Assembly: GCA_021813405.1 (NCBI GenBank) | Contig: JAKAKS010000008.1 | Coordinates: forward strand, 1 to 62,770 | Direction of reading: 5' to 3' | Length of the DNA: 62,770 nt | Source of the DNA: Nitrospirota bacterium | Lineage (GTDB): Bacteria; Nitrospirota; Thermodesulfovibrionia; Thermodesulfovibrionales; JdFR-88 | Notes under the pieces: generated by a model | Told to the model about the DNA's origin: nothing | What the model saw: the letters and a program-made list of their open reading frames with translations, nothing else | Databases searched by the model: none | Made by a program: the position numbers and the translations under genes | Shown here: in pieces, positions 34,156-42,995 of the stretch | Layout: every line of letters begins with the position of its first letter | Numbering within the stretch: position 1 is the first letter of the stretch

Positions 34156-35265
34156 TTACGCCCATTCTATTACCGCTTTAATCTCGTCCGGGGAATGCCT
34201 TGTAAAAACATCGTTGAACGCCTCTGCCTTGTAGCGGTTGGTGATTAGCTTTTCAGCGTGGTCTCCCCACATGGCGGCGGACTGAAGCAGGTCGTTTGCC
34301 GCCATCCGGAAGTGGCCGTGCGCCGCATTAACGCTGCCTGCAACTGCCTGATTGTAAAGCACCAGCCTGCGCATCATCTCTGCGCCGGGGATTTGCAGTG
34401 GGCGGCCGCCGCCGGGGATGCCGGTTAGCACGTAAATTCCATCATGGGCCAGAAAGTCCAACAGGCTGAAATCCAGTGAGGCGATGCCCGCAGCCTCAAA
34501 CACCATATCCATCTGCCCCGCGCCGCCGCCTGTTTTGCCGGAAGCCGTATTTGCATTGCGGCCGTTTATATAATGCCCGCCGATCTTTTCAATCCATTGT
34601 GGCCGTGCCGTTTCCGGGGCCACGATATCAAGCCCGTAAACCTCTGCCCCCCGCAGCCGCAGCGCAAGCGCGGCCAGAAGGCCTATAGGCCCCAGCCCGG
34701 CCACAAGGCATTTCTTCCCGTACAGCCATTCGGGTGTTGAATATGCGTCCGGCAGGCGGGCGAACTGGATGCGCACGGCTTCTTCTATCGCCTTTTCGGC
34801 AACCGAAAGCGGCTCCAGCAGAACGCCCGCCTTTTCGATTTCAGCGGGCACCTTAACAAGATATTTTACCCTGTCCGTTACGTATTCAGTCTGATAACCG
34901 TCCAGCCCCCAGATGCCGCGCTCCATAAATTGGCCTGTGCGGCACATATCAGGGCGGTCCATCTGGCAGGGGAGGCATTTCCCGCAGCCGCGGCGCACTG
35001 TGAACACCGCGAAATCACCTGCCTTTACGCTTTTTACGTCTTTGCCTGTTTCAACCACTTTACCGAACATCTCATGGCCGATAATTAAATCCTGCCGTCC
35101 GGCGGGGGCCATGGCGCGGCCGCCTGCGGCCTCTTCGCGGTCCGTGCCGCATATGCCAACCCGCAGCACCTGCAATTTGACCTCGTCTGGCGCAGCTATG
35201 GAAGGCTCGTCCCTTGATGTGAGTTGCAGGGCAGTGGTGCCGGGCTTTAACGAGATCGCCTTCAT
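34156..35265 (-). CDS. Zinc-dependent glucose 1-dehydrogenase-like enzyme
   Basis: 369 aa medium-chain dehydrogenase close to the archaeal-type glucose/aldose dehydrogenases. The catalytic zinc ligands are in GICGTDRE and IIGHEMFGKV. Structural zinc cysteines are in RRGCGKCLPCQMDRPDMC. The Rossmann motif GLGPIGLLAA starts near residue 197. The C-terminal VAGSVNAAHGHFRMAANDL matches the glucose dehydrogenase subfamily. It probably oxidises a sugar with NAD(P)+. It lies 20 bp after an F420-type reductase gene on the same strand. Confidence 0.87.
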   Translation of the reverse strand: MKAISLKPGTTALQLTSRDEPSIAAPDEVKLQVLRVGICGTDREEAAGGRAMAPAGRQDLIIGHEMFGKVVETGKDVKSVKAGDFAVFTVRRGCGKCLPCQMDRPDMCRTGQFMERGIWGLDGYQTEYVTDRVKYLVKVPAEIEKAGVLLEPLSVAEKAIEEAVRIQFARLPDAYSTPEWLYGKKCLVAGLGPIGLLAALALRLRGAEVYGLDIVAPETARPQWIEKIGGHYINGRNANTASGKTGGGAGQMDMVFEAAGIASLDFSLLDFLAHDGIYVLTGIPGGGRPLQIPGAEMMRRLVLYNQAVAGSVNAAHGHFRMAANDLLQSAAMWGDHAEKLITNRYKAEAFNDVFTRHSPDEIKAVIEWA

Positions 35266-35285
35266 TAAAATTTTTCTGGCTGGCC

Positions 35286-35939
35286 TTATTTTAAATTCAG
35301 TTTTTGCCTTATTTCCTGCGCCGAAGCGCTGGTTGCATAAACGGCTGTTCCCACGTCGAACGTCTTGGACTTGTTCAGCCCTCCAACTACAACGGGGTCC
35401 AGCCCCGCGTGCTGCACAAGCTCCACCGCGGCGTTCACGCCTTCTTCGTCATCGCCCGCTATCGGGATGCCGATCTTCTCTCCGTACTGGTTCACCCGTT
35501 TTTTAAGGTCTTCAAAATAAACAGTGTTGAAGGCGCGCACTATCTTTGCCCCGGGCAGCAGTTTGGAGACAAACACGCCCATGCCGCCAGGTTCCATTAA
35601 CGCCTGGTTTGCGATCTCCCCGTCCCTTTCCGGGTAAGGGTTTGAAGTGTCTATCACTATTTTGCCCTTCAGTGCGTTTTTTGTATTTTCATCCAGTTCG
35701 GGTATGGCTTTTAGCGGCACGGATAAGATGACCACGTCTGCAGATTCGATTGCCTCCGGCACGCTGCCAGCCCGTGCCTTGGTCCCTGTGGCGGTGGCAA
35801 GCCCCTTTAATTTTTCCGGGTGCCTGGAACTGTAGAAAATCTCGTAACCGGCCTTCCCAAGCAGCAATCCCAGATTACCGCCGATATGGCCTGAACCTAT
35901 TATCCCTATCTTTTTTATTTTCGTGGCTACGGCTGCCAT
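35286..35939 (-). CDS. NADPH-dependent F420 reductase-family oxidoreductase
   Basis: 217 aa. An N-terminal Rossmann fold with KIGIIGSGHIGGNLGLLLGKAG (GxGxxG) and SSRHPEKL (likely NADP phosphate contact) places it in the F420_oxidored / NAD-binding 2 group. Many bacterial members do not use F420 and are ferric- or quinone-type reductases, so the coenzyme is unproven. AGGAGGCAAAT lies upstream of the ATG. It heads a two-gene unit with the glucose dehydrogenase-like gene. Confidence 0.85.
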   Translation of the reverse strand: MAAVATKIKKIGIIGSGHIGGNLGLLLGKAGYEIFYSSRHPEKLKGLATATGTKARAGSVPEAIESADVVILSVPLKAIPELDENTKNALKGKIVIDTSNPYPERDGEIANQALMEPGGMGVFVSKLLPGAKIVRAFNTVYFEDLKKRVNQYGEKIGIPIAGDDEEGVNAAVELVQHAGLDPVVVGGLNKSKTFDVGTAVYATSASAQEIRQKLNLK

Positions 35940-36033
35940 ATTTGCCTCCTTTGGAAAGAATAATCTTCTGATTAAAAGCTATTCCAGGACAGCCGGACAG
36001 TCAAGTGGATGCCGGCTGATGTTAAAATGATGG

Positions 36034-36375
36034 ATGCCTGACGATAAATCAAGGTTGGTATTTTCCACTGACAACCCCCTCCCTGGGAAAGAAAAATCCG
36101 TGCAGAAGACTCCTCGGGCAGGCCTGCCCGCCGCGCAGAAGAAAATGACCGTTCGGCTGGAGAGAAAAGGCAGGGGCGGGAAAACGGTCACCGTAATAGA
36201 CGGCCTTCGTATGCCTATGGGGAAAATGGACGAGCTTTTAAAGCAGCTTAAATCCAGGCTGGGCACAGGCGGCACGGTAAAGGATGAATCCCTTGAAATC
36301 CAGGGCGATCACCGCGATAAGATAATTGTGGAATTAAGCGGGATGGGGTTTGCGCCTAAAAGATCGGGCGGATAA
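36034..36375 (+). CDS. SUI1/YciH family translation factor
   Basis: 113 aa. After a charged, variable N-terminus (1-40), residues 41-110 form an eIF1/SUI1 domain (VTVIDGLRMPMGKMDELLKQ; GTGGTVKDESLEIQGDHRDK; LSGMGF). Bacterial YciH proteins modulate start-site selection on the 30S subunit and are largely dispensable. It stands alone between divergent genes, and its N-terminus is longer than in many homologues. Confidence 0.9.
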   Translation: MPDDKSRLVFSTDNPLPGKEKSVQKTPRAGLPAAQKKMTVRLERKGRGGKTVTVIDGLRMPMGKMDELLKQLKSRLGTGGTVKDESLEIQGDHRDKIIVELSGMGFAPKRSGG

Positions 36376-36393
36376 GAGCTTCAATCAGTTCGT

Positions 36394-36780
36394 TTAGCCG
36401 TTTTCGATTGTCTGGTGGCCGGCGCCCAGTTTTATAAGCTGGGCCTTGTCAGCCCCCATCAGCCCCACTTTAATTCCTTTGCCCCTTATAATGCCGGTGG
36501 CCTTGCCGTTGACGGCCAGCAGCAAAATGATATTTACGATCGGGACAAGCATCGCAACTACAACGCCCCATACCAACCCGGTCCTCAAGTTAAGCGCCGT
36601 GGCCAGCTGGTAGATAAAAACAAGGTTGATGATATTGATGGATAACTGCATAAGGGACCATATTACATGCCCAATGCCCAGGATGCGCGCGAATAAAATA
36701 GCTATCGAGGCAAGTATCAGCCACAGCAATACCTTCTGTTTTTTTGCGATTGTCAGCACCTGCGCGTCGGTGTATTCCAT
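36394..36780 (-). CDS. Hypothetical membrane protein
   Basis: 128 aa with three hydrophobic segments: VLLWLILASIAILFARIL, a middle one around INIINLVFIYQLA, and GVVVAMLVPIVNIILLLAV. A short Gly/Lys-rich cytoplasmic tail follows. I do not recognise the family. It lies convergent to the SUI1 gene with 18 bp between stops. The upstream gap 36781-37143 holds only the promoter of the POR operon and no gene that I can support. Confidence 0.65.
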   Translation of the reverse strand: MEYTDAQVLTIAKKQKVLLWLILASIAILFARILGIGHVIWSLMQLSINIINLVFIYQLATALNLRTGLVWGVVVAMLVPIVNIILLLAVNGKATGIIRGKGIKVGLMGADKAQLIKLGAGHQTIENG

Positions 36781-37083
36781 TATTATCCTTTATATTCCGT
36801 TATTTAATATCTTACTCCAGGCCAGCGGCATTATAACAGAATTCCGGAAATGCCGGTATGGACTAAGGACTTTAAAAACTGAAAGGCCACTTTCTTTGAA
36901 CATAATGAACAGCCGAAACTATAAAAGCTTAAAAAACAACCAGTTGTAAGGTTCAGTTTAAAAAGGATTACCCCAAGAAGGTGGCCATGCCAGCCAGCGG
37001 CCTCCGGCAATTCGTGCAGCACAGGCAAAAACAGGTGCAAATTGGGCCGGGTTATGGCATTATATTTCTCTTACGGGGCCTGT

Positions 37084-37113
37084 TTGAAATAGCCGCGAAA
37101 CATGGCTTAAAAT
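37084..37113 (+). promoter_or_regulatory. Sigma-70-like promoter of the POR operon
   Basis: TTGAAA at 37084-37089 and TAAAAT at 37108-37113 are separated by 18 bp. The predicted start is near 37120, followed by the ribosome site CTGGAGGAC and the ATG at 37144. It is the only good promoter seen ahead of the six-gene unit. Confidence 0.55.
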
Positions 37114-37143
37114 AAAAAGATTATTTTTCTGGAGGACTTCTAT

Positions 37144-37719
37144 ATGGCTGAAACCCTGGAGATGAGATGGCACGGCAGAGGCGGGCAGGGCACGGTCACT
37201 GCGGCCAAGGTGCTTGCGGATGCATGCCTTAGCGGCGGCAGGTACGTGCAGGCTTTTCCTGAATACGGGCCGGAGAGGGCTGGCGCGCCCCTCAAGGCAT
37301 ATAACCGGATCAGCGACAAGGAACTGAGGATGCACTGCCCCGTTACCCATCCCAAGGTGGTCAGCGTGGTGGATGCCAGCCTTCTGGACGCCATGGACGT
37401 AACGGAAGGCGCAACGGAAGACGCCTTTTTTGTCATAAACACGTCCAAAGACCCGGCCGATATAAGGAAGGCCATGAAGGTGAAGCCAGGGCAGAGGGTA
37501 TTTACGGTGGACGCCACCAAGATAGCCCTGGATGAGATAGGCAGGGCGCTTCCAAACTCCCCCATGCTTGGGGCCATAGGGAAGATAACGGGCCTCGTAA
37601 CGCTTGAGCATATGCTGGACGAGGTGAAAAAGAGCTTTGGCAAAAAGTTCTCCGAAAAGATAATCACCGGCAATTTGAAGGCCGTTGACAGGGGATACAA
37701 GGAGGTCAGGGAAGGATGA
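37144..37719 (+). CDS. porG: Pyruvate:ferredoxin oxidoreductase gamma subunit
   Basis: 191 aa. The 2-oxoacid oxidoreductase gamma domain shows MRWHGRGGQGTVTAAKVLA near the start and AFPEYGPERAGAPLKAYNRI. POR converts pyruvate and CoA to acetyl-CoA, CO2 and reduced ferredoxin in the cytoplasm, reversibly. Gene order gamma-delta-alpha-beta and subunit sizes (191, 95, 398, 310 aa) match the four-subunit POR of Thermotoga rather than 2-oxoglutarate oxidoreductase. A strong GGAGG precedes the ATG, and the stop overlaps porD. Confidence 0.92.
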   Translation: MAETLEMRWHGRGGQGTVTAAKVLADACLSGGRYVQAFPEYGPERAGAPLKAYNRISDKELRMHCPVTHPKVVSVVDASLLDAMDVTEGATEDAFFVINTSKDPADIRKAMKVKPGQRVFTVDATKIALDEIGRALPNSPMLGAIGKITGLVTLEHMLDEVKKSFGKKFSEKIITGNLKAVDRGYKEVREG

Positions 37720-38003
37720 AGAAATGGAAGGAACTTGTGCCCGGCGCGGTAGTGCTGGAGGCCGGCAGTTCCGAAAAATTCAAGACCGGCTCGTGGAGAA
37801 GTTTCCGGCCCCGCTGGATAGAGGAAAACTGCATACAGTGCCTTTTCTGCTGGCTCTACTGCCCGGACATGGCCGTGAAGGTTGTTGAAGGGAAAATGAC
37901 CGGCTTCGACTACGACTTTTGCAAGGGCTGCGGCGTGTGCGCGCGCGAGTGCCCCGGCAAGAAGGGCCAGAAGGCCATAGTAATGGAACCGGAGGGCAAA
38001 TAA
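37716..38003 (+). CDS. porD: Pyruvate:ferredoxin oxidoreductase delta subunit
   Basis: 95 aa ferredoxin-like subunit with two [4Fe-4S] motifs: CIQCLFCWLYCP (CxxCxxCxxxC) near residue 40 and CKGCGVCARECP near residue 69. It passes electrons from the TPP site to external ferredoxin. It overlaps porG by 4 bp (ATGA) and the porA ATG by 1 bp. Confidence 0.94.
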   Translation: MKKWKELVPGAVVLEAGSSEKFKTGSWRSFRPRWIEENCIQCLFCWLYCPDMAVKVVEGKMTGFDYDFCKGCGVCARECPGKKGQKAIVMEPEGK

Positions 38004-39199
38004 TGGGCAAGATAGCGGCTGTAACCGGAAACGAAGCAGTAGCAAACGCCCTCAGGCAGGCTAACCCGGATGTCTGCTCCCTTTATCCCATAACTCCCCA
38101 GACCGATATAGTGCAGAGGTTTGCAAGCTATGTGTCTAACGGCCAGGTGGACACCGAGCTGATAAACGCCGAGAGCGAGCACTCCTCCATGTCTGCCGCC
38201 ATAGGCGCTTCCGCAGCGGGCGGGCGCGTTGTTACGGCCACGTCTTCCCAGGGGCTTGCCCTGATGTGGGAGATGCTGCACATCGCGTCGGCAACCAATC
38301 TTCCCATAATAATGCCGCTTGTAAACAGGGCGCTTTCGGCCCCGCTTAACATACACGGGGACCACTCAGACGGCATGGGCGCAAGGGACACCGGGTGGAT
38401 ACAGCTTTGGAGCGAGAACGCCCAGGAGGCCTACGATAACACCGTACAGGCCTTCAGGATAGGCGAGCACAAGGACCTGAGGCTGCCCGTGATGGTCTGC
38501 ATGGACGGCTTTATAATAAGCCATTCCATAGAGAGAATAGAGTACCTGGAAGACAAGCAGGTAAAAGACTTCATAGGCGAGTTCGTGAACGTGAACCCGC
38601 TTCTGGACCTGGAGCATCCCAAGAGCTACGGCCCGCTGATACTTACGGACCTCTATATGGAGTTCAAGAGGCTCCAGCACGAGATCATGGGGCGCGTGAA
38701 GAAGGTTGTGCTGGATGTTGCGGAGGACTTCTACAAGCTCTCCGGCAGGCGCTACGGGCTATTCGAGAGCTACAGGCTGGAGGACGCGGAGATCGGCATG
38801 GTTGTTATGAATTCCGCCGCGGGCACGTCCAAGGATGTTGTGGACGCTTTCAGGGACAAGGGGATAAAGGCCGGGCTCTTAAAGCCAAGGCTGTTCAGGC
38901 CTTTCCCTTACACCGAGATTGCGGACGCGCTAAAGCATCTGAAGGCGGTTTGCGTGATGGACAGGGCGGACTCATACGGCGGCTACGGGCCGATGTTCAT
39001 GGAGATAAGCTCCGCGCTGTATCAGGTAACCGGTAACGGCAGCGGCGTTGCAAAACCAAAACTGATAAACAAGATATACGGACTGGGCGGCAGGGACTAC
39101 ATGCCCGAACAGGCCGAACAGGTCTTTACGGAGCTGGACGCGATAGCCAAGGGTGCTCCGGTAAAGCTGGTAAAGGACTATATAGGGGTGAGAGAATAA
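38003..39199 (+). CDS. porA: Pyruvate:ferredoxin oxidoreductase alpha subunit
   Basis: 398 aa. The N-terminal domain has the substrate/CoA-side segment SLYPITPQTDIVQRFA, the conserved NAESEHSSMSAAIGASAAGGR and TSSQGLALMWEMLHIA. The C-terminal domain contains GLLKPRLFRPFPYTEI. The start is at ATG 38003, overlapping the porD stop (TAATG). An open extension upstream inside porD is only frame overlap. It ends one base into porB. Confidence 0.95.
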   Translation: MGKIAAVTGNEAVANALRQANPDVCSLYPITPQTDIVQRFASYVSNGQVDTELINAESEHSSMSAAIGASAAGGRVVTATSSQGLALMWEMLHIASATNLPIIMPLVNRALSAPLNIHGDHSDGMGARDTGWIQLWSENAQEAYDNTVQAFRIGEHKDLRLPVMVCMDGFIISHSIERIEYLEDKQVKDFIGEFVNVNPLLDLEHPKSYGPLILTDLYMEFKRLQHEIMGRVKKVVLDVAEDFYKLSGRRYGLFESYRLEDAEIGMVVMNSAAGTSKDVVDAFRDKGIKAGLLKPRLFRPFPYTEIADALKHLKAVCVMDRADSYGGYGPMFMEISSALYQVTGNGSGVAKPKLINKIYGLGGRDYMPEQAEQVFTELDAIAKGAPVKLVKDYIGVRE

Positions 39200-40131
39200 T
39201 GGCAACCGAACTGAAACTTAAAGAACTTTCAAAGAAACCGGACATCTTCTGCCACGGGCACAGGATGTGCTCCGGATGCGGCGCGCCTACTGTTGTGAAA
39301 ATGGTGCTGCTTGCAACCGAGTACCCCGTGGTCATCTCCAACGCAACCGGCTGCCTTGAGGTGTCCTCCTGCATACAGGACCTTACCGCCTGGAAGACCC
39401 CGTGGATACACTCTGCCTTTGAAAACGCCGCGGCCACAATCGCCGGGGTGGAGACCATGTACAAGTCCCTTCTTAAAAGAGGCAAGATGCCGGAGAACGT
39501 GAAGTTCATAGCCTTCGGCGGCGATGGCGGCACATACGATATAGGGTTCCAGAGCCTCTCTGGCGCAATGGAGCGCTGGCACGACATGCTCTATATCTGT
39601 TACGATAACGGCGCATACATGAATACAGGAATCCAGCGTTCAAGCGCCACTCCGCTTGGGGCGGACACCACCACCTCCCCGGCAGGCTCGGCCATTCCGG
39701 GCAAACTCCAGCCCAGGAAAGACCTTACAAAGATAATGGCTGCCCACGGCATACCTTACGCCGCGCAGGCCAGCCCTTCGCACTGGATGGACCTTATGAA
39801 GAAGGTGCGCAAGGCCCATGAGATAAAAGGCCCCAAATTCATGAATATCATAGCTCCGTGCAACAGGGGCTGGAGAAGCCAGACGGACGATTCCATACTG
39901 CTTTCAAGGCTTGCCGTGGAGACCTGCTACTGGCCGCTTTATGAAGTGGAAGACGGCAAGCTGAAGATAACCAGCAAGCCCAAGGAAAAGAAGCCTGTGG
40001 CGGAATTCATGAAGCCGCAGGGCAGGTTCAAGCACCTTTTTGCCCCCGGCAACGAGGCCTTGCTTGAAAGGGTGCAGCAGGAGATTGATAAAAACTGGGA
40101 ACGGCTGCTGAAGGAAGACGCCGCGGAATAG
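39199..40131 (+). CDS. porB: Pyruvate:ferredoxin oxidoreductase beta subunit
   Basis: 310 aa TPP-binding subunit. CSGCGAP near residue 28 and a downstream Cys (CNRGW near residue 221) provide cluster ligands. GGDGGTYDIGFQSLSGAMER and YDNGAYMNTGIQRSSATP form the thiamine diphosphate/Mg site. The length of about 310 aa fits POR beta rather than the shorter KorB. The stop is 9 bp before the Roadblock gene, so the GTPase pair is in the same operon. Confidence 0.95.
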   Translation: MATELKLKELSKKPDIFCHGHRMCSGCGAPTVVKMVLLATEYPVVISNATGCLEVSSCIQDLTAWKTPWIHSAFENAAATIAGVETMYKSLLKRGKMPENVKFIAFGGDGGTYDIGFQSLSGAMERWHDMLYICYDNGAYMNTGIQRSSATPLGADTTTSPAGSAIPGKLQPRKDLTKIMAAHGIPYAAQASPSHWMDLMKKVRKAHEIKGPKFMNIIAPCNRGWRSQTDDSILLSRLAVETCYWPLYEVEDGKLKITSKPKEKKPVAEFMKPQGRFKHLFAPGNEALLERVQQEIDKNWERLLKEDAAE

Positions 40132-40140
40132 ACAAGGGAC

Positions 40141-40635
40141 ATGCCTGATTTTGACCTGGTAATGTATGAAGCCGAGTTCCGGCGCATTGATGAGGAGCTT
40201 AAAAAGCTCTATCACCAGGCCAATGCCAAAGTGGTCTTTCTTGTGGACAAGAACGGCCAGCTTGTGGCCTCAGCCGGAGATTCTTCCGAGATAGATACCA
40301 CCTCGCTTGCCTCCCTTACGGCCGGAAACATAGCCGCAACGGGGGGCATAGCGCGGCTGCTGGGCGAAAAGGAATTCTCCATACTTTTCCACGAAGGCGA
40401 GAAAGACAACATACATATATCCTTGATCGGCCACAGGATAATCCTTGTGGTGATATTCGACAACCGCTCCTCGATAGGGCTGGTCAGGCTCCGGGTAAAA
40501 AAGAGCACGGAGGCCCTGGCGGCAATCTTTAACGAGATCACGTCCAAATCCGAAACGAAGAAGCAGGAAAAGGTAATTGACGACTCGCCTTTTGCCGAGA
40601 TAACGGACGAGGACATAGACAACCTGTTCAGGTAA
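40141..40635 (+). CDS. Roadblock/LC7 domain protein (MglB-like)
   Basis: 164 aa. A Roadblock domain at about residues 10-120 (VVFLVDKNGQLVASAG, LFHEGEKDNIHISLIGHRIILVVIFD) is followed by an acidic tail ending DEDIDNLFR. In Myxococcus the Roadblock protein MglB is the GTPase-activating partner of MglA at the cell pole. The acidic C-terminal EITDEDIDNLF motif recurs in bacterial MglB-like proteins. It lies 9 bp before mglA and 9 bp after porB. Confidence 0.9.
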   Translation: MPDFDLVMYEAEFRRIDEELKKLYHQANAKVVFLVDKNGQLVASAGDSSEIDTTSLASLTAGNIAATGGIARLLGEKEFSILFHEGEKDNIHISLIGHRIILVVIFDNRSSIGLVRLRVKKSTEALAAIFNEITSKSETKKQEKVIDDSPFAEITDEDIDNLFR

Positions 40636-40644
40636 GGAAACGGC

Positions 40645-41232
40645 GTGTCTTTCATAAATTACTCCTCGCGTGAGATCAACTGCAAGATCGTTTACTACGG
40701 CCCGGGCCTTTGCGGCAAGACCACCAATCTCCAGCATATTTACCGCAAGACCAACCCGGACCAGAAGGGCAAGCTTATATCGCTGGCCACCGAGACGGAA
40801 CGGACGCTCTTCTTCGATTTTCTGCCCCTTGCCCTTGGCGACATTAGGGGCTTCAAGGTGCGTTTTCATCTGTATACCGTTCCGGGGCAGGTTTTTTACG
40901 CGGCCTCCCGCAAGCTTATCCTGAAGGGCGTTGACGGGGTGGTGTTTGTGGCGGACAGCCAGGTGGAGCGCATGGACGCAAATATCGAGAGCGTTGAGGA
41001 CCTTACCCTTAATCTTCAGGAGCAGGGATATGAGCTTTCCAAGCTGCCTTTTGTAATCCAGTACAACAAGCGCGACCTTCCCAATGCAGTGGCCCTGGAG
41101 GAATTAAACAGGGCGGTAAACCCGGATGGCATCACGTGGTTTGAGGCTGTGGCCACCAAGGGCAATGGCGTGTTTGAGACCCTGAAGGGCGTTGCCAAGC
41201 TTGTCCTGATGGAACTCAGGAAAAACTACTAG
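40645..41232 (+). CDS. mglA: MglA-family small Ras-like GTPase
   Basis: 195 aa. P-loop GPGLCGKTT near residue 19, switch region YTVPGQVFY, and NKRD near residue 132 for guanine specificity. The N-terminal [21 protein letters not shown] is typical of MglA. MglA-GTP sets the leading pole for type IV pili and gliding motors; PilT is encoded at 4949. It starts at GTG 40645 with TAAGGAAA upstream. It is the last gene of the porGDAB-Roadblock-mglA unit. Confidence 0.94.
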   Translation: MSFINYSSREINCKIVYYGPGLCGKTTNLQHIYRKTNPDQKGKLISLATETERTLFFDFLPLALGDIRGFKVRFHLYTVPGQVFYAASRKLILKGVDGVVFVADSQVERMDANIESVEDLTLNLQEQGYELSKLPFVIQYNKRDLPNAVALEELNRAVNPDGITWFEAVATKGNGVFETLKGVAKLVLMELRKNY

Positions 41233-41496
41233 CCCCCCAGGTTCTAATACCACGGCAGAGTACCACGGGCATGCCCATGGGTGTCTATAAAACAAGGTTC
41301 TTCAGGATTCCTTGTGTAAAACAAGGCCCATTTTATTGGCTGTTTGGTTTGCCTTACCCTGGGGAAGCGAACGGTTCAGCCCATTTGCCCGGTGGGCAGT
41401 GCCAGAAACTAACCACCAGGCGCCGCTTTCGCCCGGTATGGCACTGTGGCAATTCGGTCCGTCCTATACCCGCAGAAATACGCAGAGCTAAAACAA

Positions 41497-41525
41497 ATTG
41501 CCGGGCAGTCGTGCTGTCCGGCAAT
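41497..41525. terminator. Strong 12-bp hairpin between convergent genes
   Basis: ATTGCCGGGCAG (41497-41508) pairs with CTGTCCGGCAAT (41514-41525), with one G-U pair in one strand's RNA, around the loop TCGTG. It lies in the 330-bp gap (41233-41562) between the mglA operon and the convergent PRC-barrel gene. It lacks a following T-run, so it may act as a bidirectional RNA end stabiliser or as a repeat unit rather than a classic terminator. The gap holds no gene that I can see. Confidence 0.5.
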
Positions 41526-41562
41526 CCGGGTGGGCGCTTACTCTGCTTTGTTTCCCCTGGCC

Positions 41563-42063
41563 TTAGTAATTCTCTTCATTTTCCTCTTCCGGGGAAGATT
41601 TTTCCATGGATTTTTCCTCCCAGTAAGGCGCCAGGCCGTAGTACTTGAATATCTTTGTTCCGTAGGTCCTGCTTGCCATATCGGGCCATTTTTCGTTTTC
41701 ATTGAAACTGGGAGCTTTTTCCAGTTTGCTTTTGGAAATGTCCAAAGACAGCGTAGTGGCCGTAGTGCCGGTCTTCAGGGCCTTCCACGGCACCGCGAAC
41801 AGTTTGTTTTTGGCCCCGGACACGCCCGTTATAACCGCATACGCGATCTGGCCTGTATCGTGGTCGATCACGATGTCTTTAACTGTGCCAAGTGATTCGC
41901 CCTGCGGATTTTCAACATCCGCTCCTATTATGTCGCTTGCCCGTTCCAACGGCGCGTTTACATTGGGTGTGGTTGTGCCCATTGGGGTCATTTGCGCCGC
42001 GGCGCCGAAAGCCGTAAGCAGCACCAGTGCAGAGGCCAGTGCAATTATCCTGTAAAGTTTCAT
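41563..42063 (-). CDS. Exported PRC-barrel domain protein
   Basis: 166 aa. Signal peptide (residues 1-23, ending GAAAQ), then a PRC-barrel domain (about 40-115): ASDIIGADVENPQGESLGTVKDIVIDHDTGQIAYAVI. The acidic Glu-rich tail is EEENEENY. PRC barrels bind RNA or proteins and occur in envelope stress proteins of this exported type. AGGAGGAAACC lies upstream of the ATG. The gene is monocistronic and convergent to mglA. Confidence 0.88.
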   Translation of the reverse strand: MKLYRIIALASALVLLTAFGAAAQMTPMGTTTPNVNAPLERASDIIGADVENPQGESLGTVKDIVIDHDTGQIAYAVITGVSGAKNKLFAVPWKALKTGTTATTLSLDISKSKLEKAPSFNENEKWPDMASRTYGTKIFKYYGLAPYWEEKSMEKSSPEEENEENY

Positions 42064-42182
42064 GGTTTCCTCCTTTTTGGCCCACCATGGGGAGACGCAT
42101 TGAAAAATGGCGGTATTTGCTTGAAAACGTCTTCGGGCTGCAATTAAAACTTACCAGAATTCCATATGTTGTCAATCGCGTT

Positions 42183-42212
42183 TTGACTTTTTGGAATTTT
42201 CTTTGCTAGACT
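42183..42212 (+). promoter_or_regulatory. Promoter upstream of aroD
   Basis: TTGACT (42183-42188) and TAGACT (42207-42212) are 18 bp apart, with predicted transcription start near 42219. That lies at an in-frame TTG (42220) and 30 bp before the ATG at 42250. No Shine-Dalgarno is seen before either, so start choice is open. Confidence 0.5.
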
Positions 42213-42249
42213 CTGACGTTTGGGTGCGAAAATCCGCCCTTCGTTAATC

Positions 42250-42975
42250 ATGTTGAAACTGGGCAATTTAATACTGGGACAAAGGCCCGCGGTGGCCGCT
42301 ACGATATCAGGGCGCGTGGATGTGCCGGCCGGCCTGCTGGATGAGATAGATCTTTTCGAGGTGCGCATAGACATGCTGCCGGAGGATGCGCGCGCGGACG
42401 CCCGCGGTTTTATAGACGGGCTGAAGCGCAGATACGGAAAGCCGGTATTGGCCACCATAAGGTCCACGGATGAGGGCGGCGCAGTCCGGCTAGAGGACGA
42501 AGACAGATACCGGCTTTTTGAATATGTTGCTCCCGTTGCCGATTGCATGGACGTGGAGATAAGCTCCGGGAAGCTGCTGGCCAGGGTGAATGAGCTTTGC
42601 AAGAAAAAAGGCAAACTGCTGATAGCCTCGTTTCACGATTTTGTCCAGACGCCTTCTGATAACGAGCTCCGCAAAATCCTCAGGGCCGGGCTGCACGCAT
42701 CAGCGGACATTGTAAAGATTGCCGCAAAGGCGCAGAACAGGGAGGACCTGTCCAGGCTTATTGCTTTCACCATCGCCAACAGGGACAAGGGGCTTATCAC
42801 GATCTCGATGGGCGAGATCGGGCTTATCTCCAGGATAGTAAATCCGATGATCGGGTCCCTGATAACCTATGCCTTCATCGCCAACGCCGCAGCGCCGGGG
42901 CAGCTGCCGGTTTATGAAGTGGCCGGGTTCCTCAATACATTCGATCCGGACTTCAGGCGCAGAAACGGGTTTTAA
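42250..42975 (+). CDS. aroD: 3-dehydroquinate dehydratase type I
   Basis: 241 aa, TIM-barrel class I enzyme of the shikimate pathway. It dehydrates 3-dehydroquinate through a Schiff-base lysine. FEVRIDML near residue 36 supplies the substrate-binding acidic/Arg segment. The catalytic His is in IASFHDF near residue 130 and the Schiff-base Lys in ADIVKIA near residue 157. ITISMGEIGLISRIVNPMIGS carries the distal substrate Arg. The ATG at 42250 (MLKLGNLILG) is preferred; a TTG 30 bp upstream is the alternative. There are no other aromatic-pathway genes nearby. Confidence 0.93.
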   Translation: MLKLGNLILGQRPAVAATISGRVDVPAGLLDEIDLFEVRIDMLPEDARADARGFIDGLKRRYGKPVLATIRSTDEGGAVRLEDEDRYRLFEYVAPVADCMDVEISSGKLLARVNELCKKKGKLLIASFHDFVQTPSDNELRKILRAGLHASADIVKIAAKAQNREDLSRLIAFTIANRDKGLITISMGEIGLISRIVNPMIGSLITYAFIANAAAPGQLPVYEVAGFLNTFDPDFRRRNGF

Positions 42976-42995
42976 AAAAGGTTAAACCCCGCCCC

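Noticed and set aside
37144-40131. 2-Oxoglutarate:ferredoxin oxidoreductase (korABCD)
   Set aside because: Order gamma-delta-alpha-beta and beta-subunit length of 310 aa fit pyruvate:ferredoxin oxidoreductase better.
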